Shown piece by piece: positions 27,242 through 33,901 of a stretch of DNA of 64,000 nt. A model generated the notes under the pieces. That model ran no database searches and was not told where the DNA came from. It saw nothing but the letters and a program-made list of their open reading frames with translations. This DNA is from Diplocloster hominis. GTDB lineage: Bacteria; Bacillota; Clostridia; Lachnospirales; Lachnospiraceae. Where the stretch lies: positions 62,001 to 126,000 of the forward strand of contig NZ_JAWDIY010000002.1 of the NCBI RefSeq assembly GCF_032380655.1, written 5' to 3'. Each line of letters begins with the position of its first letter. Positions within the stretch are counted from its first letter, which is position 1. Made by a program: the position numbers and the translations under genes.

Positions 27242-27271
27242 ACCCATAATGAAAGAAAGGAGGGCTTAGGG

Positions 27272-27682
27272 ATGCACAAGGTTGTTATCAAAGGAAATTA
27301 TTACGGCAGAACCAGAACCTTACCGGATCTTAACGATTACCTACATGAGTGTGCAAGGCATCCTCAGATGGGTGCAAAAATGAAAAGAGATTACCAGATG
27401 ATCGCGTGTAACGCTATCAGGACACAGTTGCCGAGACTTACGATTACAAACCCTATCATCATTCATTACAACTTCTATGAGCCGGATAAACAGCGTGACA
27501 AGGGCAATATTTTTTCCTTTGCAGACAAAGTTTTTCAGGATGCTTTACAGAAATGCGGAGTGATTAAAAACGATGGATGGAAAGAAATCGAAAACTTTAC
27601 GCATGACTTCTATGTGGATAAGAAAAACCCAAGGATTGAGATATTCCTTGAAGAGATAGAGAAAGGACCGTTCGATGGCTGA
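27272..27682 (+). CDS. RusA-like Holliday junction resolvase
   Basis: The 136-residue endonuclease shows the RusA-family core: IHYNFYEPDKQRDKGNIF with the acidic metal site (D in RDKGN), FADKVFQDAL and GVIKNDGWKEI with a second acidic residue. The enzyme cuts four-way junctions formed in recombination or replication restart. It overlaps the replisome organiser by eight bases. Confidence 0.88.
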   Translation: MHKVVIKGNYYGRTRTLPDLNDYLHECARHPQMGAKMKRDYQMIACNAIRTQLPRLTITNPIIIHYNFYEPDKQRDKGNIFSFADKVFQDALQKCGVIKNDGWKEIENFTHDFYVDKKNPRIEIFLEEIEKGPFDG

Positions 27683-28517
27683 GAAAAAGTATTTTTGGCT
27701 CAAAATGCCCCGGAACTTCTTTGAAAAACACTATATCAAGATACTTAGAGCAAAGGATAATGGCGATCTTTTGGTTATGTTCTATATATGGATGATTACA
27801 GAGTCAATCGACCATGAGGGCAAACTGCGATTTTCCGAAGATATTCCGTATGACGCAGAAATGTTGGCGGAAGCATCCGGTTTTGCGTTACAGATTGTTA
27901 CACAAGCGTTACAACAATTTTCAAAATTACAGCTTGTGGTTACGGAAAGTGACGGCACACTATTTTTACCAAAATCTCTGAAAATGATTGGGTCTGAATC
28001 GGCATCCGCACAGAGGGTTAGGGAGTATCGGGAGAGAGAAAAAAACAAGACAAAACCCACTGAGACACCCGAAAACACTGAATGTAACGAACGTGTAACA
28101 GAGAGTAACGTTAATGTTCAAAAAGGTAACATAGAGAAAGAGTTAGAGAAAGAGTTAGAGAAAGAGTTAGAGAAAGAAAATAAAAAAGGGGGAAAGAGGG
28201 AAACTACCCAATCAATTTTTGAAAGGCTTCTCCCTGAGTACACCATCTCTGATGTAATGGCAGATAAACTTCGCGAATGGTTCAAGTATAAGACGGAACG
28301 GAAAGACGGATATAAGGAACAGGGCATGAAGTCGTTGTTAAAACAGGTTGCCAATAAGGTCTCTGTCTATGGAGATACTGCCGTATGCAATCTTATTGAT
28401 GAATGTATGTCGAATGGATGGAAAGGCATTATTTGGGATAAATTGCAATCATCTTCTGCATACAGAAATAGCGGAGATCGCATTGGAAACAGAGTAAAGG
28501 ATGTGGATGGCTGGTAA
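27675..28517 (+). CDS. Phage replisome organiser (DnaD/DnaB-like)
   Basis: The 280-residue protein begins with the N-terminal replisome-organiser domain (KYFWLKMPRNFFEKHYIKIL, winged helix), has a charged linker with a repeated KELE motif at about residues 154-170, and a C-terminal DnaD-like helical domain ending near DKLQSSSAY. It should bind the phage origin and recruit the helicase loader encoded next. The 12-bp linker repeat can change length in whole codon steps without breaking the frame. Confidence 0.85.
   Translation: MAEKKYFWLKMPRNFFEKHYIKILRAKDNGDLLVMFYIWMITESIDHEGKLRFSEDIPYDAEMLAEASGFALQIVTQALQQFSKLQLVVTESDGTLFLPKSLKMIGSESASAQRVREYREREKNKTKPTETPENTECNERVTESNVNVQKGNIEKELEKELEKELEKENKKGGKRETTQSIFERLLPEYTISDVMADKLREWFKYKTERKDGYKEQGMKSLLKQVANKVSVYGDTAVCNLIDECMSNGWKGIIWDKLQSSSAYRNSGDRIGNRVKDVDGW
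28133..28176. repeat. 12-bp tandem repeat in the replisome organiser
   Basis: Three exact copies of AGAGAAAGAGTT and a partial fourth encode the KELE linker. The unit is four codons long. Confidence 0.9.
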
Positions 28518-29179
28518 TGGAAAGAGAAGAATTTAAGATTTTGGTAAAAGCTATGAAAGCGGTCTACGCACAGCCGACATTCATACCAGATAAAGACGCT
28601 TTCGATGTGTGGTATGGATTATTACAAGATCTTCCATATGAGCAGGCAAACTTGGCAATACAAAAGTACATGACGAGTGAACGTTTTCCTCCAACCATCG
28701 CAGATATTCGCACTAAAGCAACGGAGATTATTGCTCCGGCGGAAGAAAGCATGAGCGAACTGCAGGCATGGGCGTTGGTACAGAGGGCGTTAAGGAACTC
28801 CGGTTACAACTCAGAAGAGGAATTTGCAAAACTGCCGGAGGCGTGCCAAAGAGCTGTTGGAACGGCGGCAAACCTCAAAGAGTGGGCGTTGATGGATTCA
28901 GACCAAGTGGCAACCATTGAACAGTCGCACTTTATCAGGAACTATCGGACTTCGGTGCAGCGGATGAAAGAAGAGGCACGTCTGCCGGAGAATGTAAGGA
29001 TGCTCATAGCCGATATGGGGAAAAAACACGCAGCACTTATGGAAAAAGCAGTAGACCCACAGATAGAAATGCAAAAAATTGAAGTGCCGGAGGAAAAGAC
29101 CGAACCACCATCCGGTATGTCAAACGAAACCAGAAAGAGACTGGATGAAATGTATGAGAAGTTCGGCGTTAAAAAGTAA
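28517..29179 (+). CDS. Helicase loader, G39P-like
   Basis: The 220-residue protein starts on the last base of the preceding stop. The N-terminal FDVWYGLLQDLPYEQANLAI followed by RFPPTIADIR is the pattern of the phage loader/inhibitor of the replicative helicase (SPP1 gp39 group). The C-terminal part is helical and charged. It probably delivers the host DnaC-type helicase, since no phage helicase is seen in the window. Confidence 0.8.
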   Translation: MEREEFKILVKAMKAVYAQPTFIPDKDAFDVWYGLLQDLPYEQANLAIQKYMTSERFPPTIADIRTKATEIIAPAEESMSELQAWALVQRALRNSGYNSEEEFAKLPEACQRAVGTAANLKEWALMDSDQVATIEQSHFIRNYRTSVQRMKEEARLPENVRMLIADMGKKHAALMEKAVDPQIEMQKIEVPEEKTEPPSGMSNETRKRLDEMYEKFGVKK

Positions 29180-29226
29180 CGGAGGAAAGGGCAGCGCGCA
29201 TAAATCCTGGGAACCTCTGAAATGGA

Positions 29227-29880
29227 TTGAGAAAATTATCATACAAAGAGATGAGGGAAAGAGGATTGTGTCCGAAGTGTGGTAAAGAAAACCCAACGCC
29301 GGAAAGATCCATGTGTCCTGACTGTGCGGCAAGAAATTCTGAATTACGCAAGCAGAACCGAAAATACCATGAAAGGATTGGGATATGCACTCATTGTGGG
29401 AAAAATCCAGCAGAACCTAACAAAAAGCTATGTTATGAGTGCTTGGGTCAATTTCAAGATAGTTATTCGGAAAAAGGGAAAACCGATGAACAGAAAGAGA
29501 AAGATCGGCTGAGGAAAAGGCAGTTAAAACAGACACGCATCGAAAACGGACTATGCCCCAGATGCGGAAAACATCAATCACAGAATGGTGGTTTATGCCA
29601 GAGATGCAGGGCGTATCTGAAAAATTACAGAGACAAAAACCGATGCGATTTGTCACGTTCAGAGAGACCGGACTACGGCATTTGCTATATATGTGGCAAA
29701 AATCCAACAATGAAAGGGAAAAAGGTGTGCGATAAGTGTTATGAAACACGGCTGAGCACCTTACCGGCAATGTGGGAAAATGCGAATAATGACTACTTCC
29801 GGCAGCTTAATTATGCGAGATTTTGCATGATAAAAAATCAAAGAAAGGAGAAAACGAGTGGATCAGATTTCAATGTTTGA
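29227..29880 (+). CDS. Protein of four tandem zinc ribbons
   Basis: The 217-residue protein has four CxxC...CxxC modules: CPKCGKE/CPDC near 15-33, CTHCGKN/CYEC near 52-70, CPRCGKH/CQRC near 108-126 and CYICGKN/CDKC near 152-170, separated by basic helices. It should bind nucleic acid through these ribbons. Start: a TTG at 29227 keeps the sequence LSYKEMRERGLC typical of the family; an ATG lies at 29251. Its 3' end overlaps the methyltransferase start by 23 bases. Confidence 0.7.
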   Translation: MRKLSYKEMRERGLCPKCGKENPTPERSMCPDCAARNSELRKQNRKYHERIGICTHCGKNPAEPNKKLCYECLGQFQDSYSEKGKTDEQKEKDRLRKRQLKQTRIENGLCPRCGKHQSQNGGLCQRCRAYLKNYRDKNRCDLSRSERPDYGICYICGKNPTMKGKKVCDKCYETRLSTLPAMWENANNDYFRQLNYARFCMIKNQRKEKTSGSDFNV

Positions 29881-30251
29881 TTTAATGTACCCAACATTTA
29901 AGACTGACAACCCAGTGCGATTGATAGAATTGTTCGCCGGGGTTGGTTCTCAGGCGATGGCACTTCGTAATCTTGGCGTACCGTTTGAACATTACCTTAT
30001 GTCTGAATGGGAAATGCACGCCACGGCATCATACAAAGCTATTCACATGGCGGACGATGATACGGATTACAGTGCAGAAATGAGTTCTGAGGATGTTATA
30101 CAGGCACTTACTCAGTTGGGAATATCCGTGGATGGAAAGAAACCTCTCACGGAAGAGCAGATAAGGAGTCATTCATACAGTGACGCATGGCGCAGAGAAT
30201 GTTACAACAACATAAAAGCCACGCACAACCTTGTCAACATTTGCTCAATGA

Positions 30252-30259
30252 GGGGGGGG
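30252..30259. repeat. G8 tract, frame-breaking
   Basis: With eight G the methyltransferase frame meets TGA at 30260; seven G restore the frame into the motif IV region. Confidence 0.9.
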
Positions 30260-30785
30260 TGATCTGGCAATAACGAATACTGACAGATACACCTACCTTA
30301 TGACGTATTCGTTTCCATAAGACCTTGCCAGGACTTATCACTCGCCGGAAAGATGCGAGGAATGAAAAAAGGATCAGGAACACGTTCCGGGTTACTGTGG
30401 GAAGTTGAAAGACTTTTGAATGAAACCGAAAATCTTCCGCAGATACTTCTCATGGAGAACGTGCCGCAGGTAATTAGTGCAGACAACATAGATGATTTCC
30501 ATAGTTGGTGCAGCTTTCTTGAAAGCAAGGGATATAAGTGTTATACGCAGATCCTCAATGCAAAGGATTACGGAGTGGCACAGAACAGAGAGCGTTGTTT
30601 CATGGTATCTATTTTGGGAGATTATAATTACAAATTTCCGCAGCCGGTTCCACTGGATAAGACAATGAAAGATTATTTGGAGGACGAGGTAGACGAAAAG
30701 TATTACATCAACTCTGAAAAGGCACAGAAACTCATCAAGGACTTACGAGAGAGCGGTCAGTTAGACGGTATCTCAAAAACCGTTA

Positions 30786-30794
30786 GGGGGGGGG
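30786..30794. repeat. G9 tract, frame-breaking
   Basis: Nine G lead to a stop at 30808; ten G (or seven) would continue into the conserved GRGSVDRHHWD segment. Confidence 0.88.
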
Positions 30795-30859
30795 CAGAGG
30801 CTCAGTAGACCGGCATCATTGGGATGCGGTGTTACAGAAGTAGACAGCTCAGATGAACC

Positions 30860-31177
30860 ATGAGCCGGCCATTGATTGTGGCTCATACGGGAACAGGCGG
30901 AGAAAGAGGACGTATAATGTCCCCGGATGGCATATCAGTGGCATTGTCGGCAACGGATTATAAAGATCCACCGAAAGTTTTAGTGGAGGAAAAAGTAAAT
31001 GGCAGACAGAATAATCGTAGTCGGCTCACTGAACCCGGAAAAAGAAGTCCAGGACAGGGTCCGAGTTTTATCGGGGGGGGGGGTATTTGCCAAGCGATAA
31101 GGGCAACAGACTACAAAGATCCTCCGAAAGTGCTTGTGGCATCTACGACCCATACAATAAAGCATTGTACAAAATGA
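30860..31177 (+). CDS. Target-recognition-like module 2 (with out-of-frame tail)
   Basis: An ATG at 30860 opens SRPLIVAHTGTGGERG, then RIMSPDGISVALSATDYKD and PPKVLV. The pattern resembles the variable recognition region between motifs VIII and IX of phage C5-MTases. After KVLVEE the frame runs through module 3 in the wrong phase and, because the G11 tract shifts, re-enters the module 3 frame at GICQAIRATDYKD. ATDYKDPPKVLV occurs in both modules with different synonymous codons, so the modules were translated for a long time. Confidence 0.55.
   Translation: MSRPLIVAHTGTGGERGRIMSPDGISVALSATDYKDPPKVLVEEKVNGRQNNRSRLTEPGKRSPGQGPSFIGGGGICQAIRATDYKDPPKVLVASTTHTIKHCTK
30999..31100 (+). CDS. Target-recognition-like module 3, N-terminal part
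   Basis: GGAGGA at 30985-30990 lies eight bases before the ATG. The 33-residue frame, with RIIVVGSLNPEKEVQDRVRV followed by LSGGG, is cut by the G11 tract at 31073-31083. Twelve or nine G would join it to GICQAIRATDYKD and PPKVLV. A further one-base frame change near 31137 leads to GIYDPYNKALYK and ASDYKHLKYVIEEL (module 4), ending at 31239. Confidence 0.5.
   Translation: MADRIIVVGSLNPEKEVQDRVRVLSGGGVFAKR
31073..31083. repeat. G11 tract, frame-breaking
   Basis: Eleven G shift module 3 into a stop at 31100. It is the longest G run in the window. Confidence 0.9.
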
Positions 31178-31239
31178 TATGTCCTACCCTATTGGCGAGC
31201 GACTACAAACATTTGAAATATGTAATTGAGGAACTATGA
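31137..31239 (+). pseudogene. Target-recognition-like module 4 (no start of its own)
   Basis: The frame GIYDPYNKALYK ... CPTLLASDYKHLKYVIEEL matches the module pattern but has no start codon. It would be continuous with module 3 if one G were restored near 31137. Its stop TGA (31237-31239) lies one base before the ATG of module 5. Confidence 0.5.
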
Positions 31240-31240
31240 A

Positions 31241-31390
31241 ATGGCAAATAAGGTACGCTGCATACAACTGGGGAATATCGCCGTAGGAAAGAGCTGGGAT
31301 AATCCTCAGAGCGGAAGAATTTATTCCGTAGACGGAATTGCCCCGACCTTAAACACTTGTGGGGGGGCAATTTGGAACCAAAGATATTAG
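31241..31390 (+). CDS. Target-recognition-like module 5
   Basis: GAGGA eight bases upstream and ATG at 31241 give MANKVRCIQLGNIAVGKSW, then GRIYSVDGIAPTLNTCGG. A G7 tract (31361-31367) leads to a stop at 31390. Eight G would yield CGGGNLEPKILEI and a stop at 31431. The conserved part SVDGIAPTLNT matches the module consensus. Confidence 0.55.
   Translation: MANKVRCIQLGNIAVGKSWDNPQSGRIYSVDGIAPTLNTCGGAIWNQRY
31361..31367. repeat. G7 tract, frame-breaking
   Basis: Seven G lead module 5 to a stop; eight G give the expected GGGNLEPKILEI. Confidence 0.88.
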
Positions 31391-31414
31391 AAATCAAGGA
31401 AAGGAAAGAAGATA

Positions 31415-31549
31415 TTGCAGACCGGGATTAAGAGGTTAGGCAATATTCTCCCCACTTCCACGAGAGAGAACCCAAACCAAGGGCGAGTGTATGATACCGG
31501 CGGCATAGCTCCGGCGATTACGAGTGGGGGGGTACTGTACCTTGCATAA
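31415..31549 (+). CDS. Target-recognition-like module 6
   Basis: A TTG after AAGGAAAG opens QTGIKRLGNILPTSTREN, then GRVYDTGGIAPAITSGG. The G7 tract at 31526-31532 leads to a stop at 31549; eight G would give SGGGTVPCIITE. The start codon is uncertain. Confidence 0.45.
   Translation: MQTGIKRLGNILPTSTRENPNQGRVYDTGGIAPAITSGGVLYLA
31526..31532. repeat. G7 tract, frame-breaking
   Basis: Seven G end module 6 early; eight G give GGGTVPCIIT. Confidence 0.88.
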
Positions 31550-31571
31550 TAACAGAGACGGAGGCGAAAAC

Positions 31572-31748
31572 GTGGTTGAAAGAATCATTGTTGCAAGCAG
31601 AGGGCGAAACCCAAGCAATCCATCAGACAGAACCACAGGCGCACCAACGGAACAACGGTTAGAGCCAAACTCAGAGGGGTTGTGCAATACACTTACTTCC
31701 GTCCAAAAAGACAACTATGTTTTGGAGATAAGAGTAAATGAGGATTGA
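31572..31748 (+). CDS. Target-recognition-like module 7 (intact mini-gene)
   Basis: GGAGG at 31560-31564 lies seven bases before GTG 31572. The complete 58-residue frame reads VERIIVASRGRNPSNPSD, then TEQRLEPNSEGLCNTLTSVQ and KDNYVLEIR, and stops at 31748. No G-tract is present. It overlaps the next module by 11 bases, so translation is probably coupled. This is one of two modules that stand alone as whole small genes. Confidence 0.65.
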   Translation: MVERIIVASRGRNPSNPSDRTTGAPTEQRLEPNSEGLCNTLTSVQKDNYVLEIRVNED

Positions 31749-31941
31749 CTTTGCGATATGCCGTTGCGTCAGAACTGAATACGGCAAAAGGATAAGAAAA
31801 TTATACGAAAGCCACCAGATTTCAGAAAAAAGAGGCAATATGACTCAACTTGAAGCAAGAACTGATGGCATATCCAACACCCTCACAACTGTTCAAAAAG
31901 ACAATCTGGTTTTAGAGATAAGGACGGTGGATGATGGATAG
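31738..31941 (+). CDS. Target-recognition-like module 8 (intact mini-gene)
   Basis: The ATG at 31738 lies inside the end of module 7, with GGAG about ten bases upstream. The 67-residue product contains RTEYGKRIRKLYESHQISEK and TDGISNTLTTVQKDNLVLEI. NTLT-VQKDN-VLEIR is shared with module 7 through mostly different synonymous codons. It ends at 31941, overlapping module 9 by 11 bases. Confidence 0.65.
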   Translation: MRIDFAICRCVRTEYGKRIRKLYESHQISEKRGNMTQLEARTDGISNTLTTVQKDNLVLEIRTVDDG

Positions 31942-32194
31942 AGAGTATGTAGGCATCCGGCAGGCAACACAGAAAGGTTATATCGAATGTGAGATTGGCG
32001 GAGTTGCAGATTTCTCATACCCGACAAGTAAATTACGGCGAGGAAGAGTGCAAGGCGGCGGTCATGTATGCCCTACACTTACATCCCAAAGCATGGGGAT
32101 TTGCCGTATTGAGAAAATTGTTCGGGGGGGGGGCAGGACGGTATGCAGCATAGTGACAATCTCGCGGAAAGGAGTACAGAAATGGCAAAAGTAG
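31931..32194 (+). CDS. Target-recognition-like module 9
   Basis: Twin ATGs at 31931 and 31934 follow AAGGACGGTGG. The product begins MDREYVGIRQATQKGYIECE and has SYPTSKLRRGRVQGGGHVCP and TLTSQSMGICRIEKIV. A G10 tract (32124-32133) then adds an unrelated tail to 32194; eleven G would place it in frame with module 10, giving a possible fusion switch. Confidence 0.6.
   Translation: MMDREYVGIRQATQKGYIECEIGGVADFSYPTSKLRRGRVQGGGHVCPTLTSQSMGICRIEKIVRGGGRTVCSIVTISRKGVQKWQK
32124..32133. repeat. G10 tract at the end of module 9
   Basis: Ten G follow the last conserved residue KIV. With eleven G, module 9 would read continuously into module 10, which carries motifs IX and X. Confidence 0.88.
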
Positions 32195-32517
32195 GGCAGA
32201 TTTCCAACGAGGGAAGTCAATGCGGATCTGTTTATTCTGATAATGGCAATTCTCCAACGTTGACCGCCGGAACGCATGGAGATGCGAACTCAAAGGTTTG
32301 CACAGAGTACCGAATAAGAAAGCTCACTCCAAAAGAGTGCTGGCGGTTGATGGATTTCTCAGATGCAGATTTCCATAAGGCGGAGAAAGTAAATAGTAAC
32401 ACACAGCTTTATAAGCAGGCCGGAAACAGTATCGTGGTAAATGTTCTGGTTGCAATCTTAGGGCAGTTATTCATCGGAAAAGAGGATGTATATAGAGACT
32501 GCAAGGTAAAGAAATAG
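32182..32517 (+). CDS. C-terminal C5-MTase piece: module 10 plus motifs IX and X
   Basis: AAAGGAG lies ten bases before ATG 32182. The 111-residue frame contains a last recognition module (SVYSDNGNSPTLTAGTHGD), motif IX (IRKLTPKECWRLMDFSDADF) and motif X (YKQAGNSIVVNVLVAI). In the family motif X packs against motif I, so this piece would have to fold with the upstream core. Here it has its own start and ribosome site, separate from the catalytic core. Confidence 0.75.
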   Translation: MAKVGQISNEGSQCGSVYSDNGNSPTLTAGTHGDANSKVCTEYRIRKLTPKECWRLMDFSDADFHKAEKVNSNTQLYKQAGNSIVVNVLVAILGQLFIGKEDVYRDCKVKK

Positions 32518-32525
32518 GAGGCAAT

Positions 32526-32747
32526 ATGGAAAAATTAAAACAGATGGTGGTAATGAGAGAAAGCCACGAAAGAGACGAGGGAACAATGGGATTTCACGAT
32601 TATGTGACAGTGAAAGAGGACTTCAATAAATTCGTGGACAGAGTAACAGAGGCTTGCGAAACAGTTAGTGGCAAATTCTTGGGAGTTTCTTATCCTAACG
32701 AAGATACCGCCGTTATTCTGTATAGATGGTCTGACGGATTGCATTAA
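32526..32747 (+). CDS. Small phage protein, unknown
   Basis: A 73-residue soluble protein eight bases after the methyltransferase end, with GGAGGCAAT upstream. Features: EDFNKFVDRVTEACETVSG helix and a C-terminal strand AVILYRWSDG. No family recognised. Confidence 0.55.
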   Translation: MEKLKQMVVMRESHERDEGTMGFHDYVTVKEDFNKFVDRVTEACETVSGKFLGVSYPNEDTAVILYRWSDGLH

Positions 32748-32762
32748 ATTTTTTTGAAGAGA

Positions 32763-32782
32763 ATGTTTAGTCGGACAAACAT
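32763..32782. promoter_or_regulatory. Repressor-type operator palindrome
   Basis: ATGTTTAGTCGGACAAACAT has perfect 6-bp arms ATGTTT / AAACAT and the AGTCGG core of the switch operators. No good -10 box follows within range; a TTGAAG lies just upstream. It may be an auxiliary site or a weak promoter control point. Confidence 0.6.
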
Positions 32783-32810
32783 AATTATGAAAGAAAGGAG
32801 AAAAAACGGT

Positions 32811-33047
32811 ATGTTAGGGAAAACCGCAAAGGGAAAACAGGCAGAGGATAAAGAGACTGAGTATGCTTCCTATGAGATTTGCCGGAAGAGCAAAGTTGGA
32901 GAGTATATTCAGGCAGGGCAGGAGTTTTTTGTGGCTGACATGAAAAAGAAAAAGATTTACAGCTCCAACGATCTGCGCCTGAGAGAACTATCGGAAAAGG
33001 TAGACTCTGAGGACACATTCGTATTCAAAGAAGCAACTTATATGTAA
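32811..33047 (+). CDS. Small phage protein, unknown
   Basis: A 78-residue basic protein starting MLGKTAKGKQAEDKETEYA after AAAGGAGAAAAAACGGT, and ending VFKEATYM. It is the first gene after the operator at 32763. No family recognised. Confidence 0.5.
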   Translation: MLGKTAKGKQAEDKETEYASYEICRKSKVGEYIQAGQEFFVADMKKKKIYSSNDLRLRELSEKVDSEDTFVFKEATYM

Positions 33048-33063
33048 ACAGGAGGACAGTTTT

Positions 33064-33267
33064 ATGAGCAACAGCAGTAATGGAAACAGTGGAAAAGCAT
33101 CAGGCGGTATCGGATTTTTCGGAGTGTTACAGCTTATCTTAATCACTCTGAAATTATGCAAAGTAATCACATGGTCTTGGTGGTTAGTTCTTCTCCCTAT
33201 CTGGATTGGGGTTGGACTTACGGCAATTCTTATTGTAATCATCGTGATCGCAACAATTTTGAAGTAG
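33064..33267 (+). CDS. Small membrane protein with two helices
   Basis: The 67-residue protein has a Ser/Asn/Gly-rich N-terminus, a first hydrophobic stretch IGFFGVLQLILITLKL and a second LVLLPIWIGVGLTAILIVII. It probably sits in the inner membrane. CAGGAGGACAG precedes the ATG. Confidence 0.6.
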   Translation: MSNSSNGNSGKASGGIGFFGVLQLILITLKLCKVITWSWWLVLLPIWIGVGLTAILIVIIVIATILK

Positions 33268-33279
33268 GAGGGAAAGACA

Positions 33280-33588
33280 TTGACGCAGGAGCAGATGAGA
33301 AACCTCAACACCATCGTAGAAACATATGGAAACGATGCACAGGAGGATATGGCTATTGAAGAGTGTTCGGAACTCGTCAAAGCCATTCTGAAATTACGCC
33401 GTAGCGATGAGAAAACAGCGGAAATGAGAGAAGCAGTGATAGATGAAATTGCAGATGTGCAGATTATGCTCTCACAGTTGGAAATTATTTTTAACTGCGT
33501 AGCAGAGGTAGAGGATCGAATTGATTTCAAAATCAATCGACAGATGGGGCGAATTAAGGAAAGAGAGGCAAAACGTGATGTTTGTTAA
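33280..33588 (+). CDS. MazG-like nucleotide pyrophosphohydrolase
   Basis: A TTG at 33280 after AGGAGGGAAAGACA starts a 102-residue all-alpha NTP pyrophosphatase. The metal-binding residues lie in IEECSELVKAI and the second pair in VIDEIADVQIML, as in MazG/dUTPase-like enzymes. It may remove unusual or damaged nucleotides, or lower alarmone levels in infected cells. A second MazG-like gene lies at 54854. Confidence 0.8.
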   Translation: MTQEQMRNLNTIVETYGNDAQEDMAIEECSELVKAILKLRRSDEKTAEMREAVIDEIADVQIMLSQLEIIFNCVAEVEDRIDFKINRQMGRIKEREAKRDVC

Positions 33589-33901
33589 GTCTCAGGATGG
33601 AGCGGTAGTTCTGAACAACGACAAGGTAACAGAATACAGCACGGACAGCAAATATGATGGGCGGTACAAAGTTGCCGCCCTCGTAGGAGAAAGCAGAGTA
33701 GTGATTGGCAGATACTCTACGAAAGAAAAATGCAGAATGGCGATTTCAATGCTTATGGACTGCTACACCATGAATTTGCTGTTTGAAAGAGGACAGGATG
33801 AAAACCCCAGAGACTTAGCATGTGAATATGTGGCAGATCAACCGCTGGGAGTGTTTGAGATGCCGCAGGAGGATGAGGTCTATGAGGATAGGACTGATTG
33901 A
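33578..33901 (+). CDS. Unknown phage protein
   Basis: A 107-residue soluble protein overlapping the MazG stop by 11 bases. The N-terminal MFVKSQDGAVVLNNDKV and IGRYSTKEKCRMAISML suggest a compact alpha/beta fold; the tail is acidic. It overlaps the following radical-SAM gene by 20 bases. Confidence 0.55.
   Translation: MFVKSQDGAVVLNNDKVTEYSTDSKYDGRYKVAALVGESRVVIGRYSTKEKCRMAISMLMDCYTMNLLFERGQDENPRDLACEYVADQPLGVFEMPQEDEVYEDRTD

Larger units (their letters stand above)
29858..30843 (+). pseudogene. Cytosine-5 DNA methyltransferase core, frame broken three times
   Basis: Catalytic core of a C5-MTase. Motif I is LIELFAGVGSQAMAL near residue 22, motif II lies at SEWEM, motif IV is YSFP+CQDLSLAG, motif VI is MENVPQV, and motif VIII is QNRERCF. 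The first frame stops at 30262 after a G8 tract (30252-30259; seven G would continue it). The Pro and Cys codons of the PCQ motif are then split by eight extra bases (30318-30325) beginning with TAA. The third break is a G9 tract (30786-30794), where ten G would give VRGGGRGSVDRHHWD and a stop at 30843. The motifs themselves are intact, so the breaks look recent or switchable. Confidence 0.85.

Noticed and set aside
27170..27250. tRNA-like stretch (AAATGGTATAA ... GGCGGCTCCA) before the resolvase
   Set aside because: No set of acceptor, anticodon and T stems pairs; only the GGAGCCG hairpin is supported.
29858..32517. Diversity-generating retroelement
   Set aside because: No reverse transcriptase and no template/variable repeat pair with A-to-N changes; module differences are mostly synonymous or structural.
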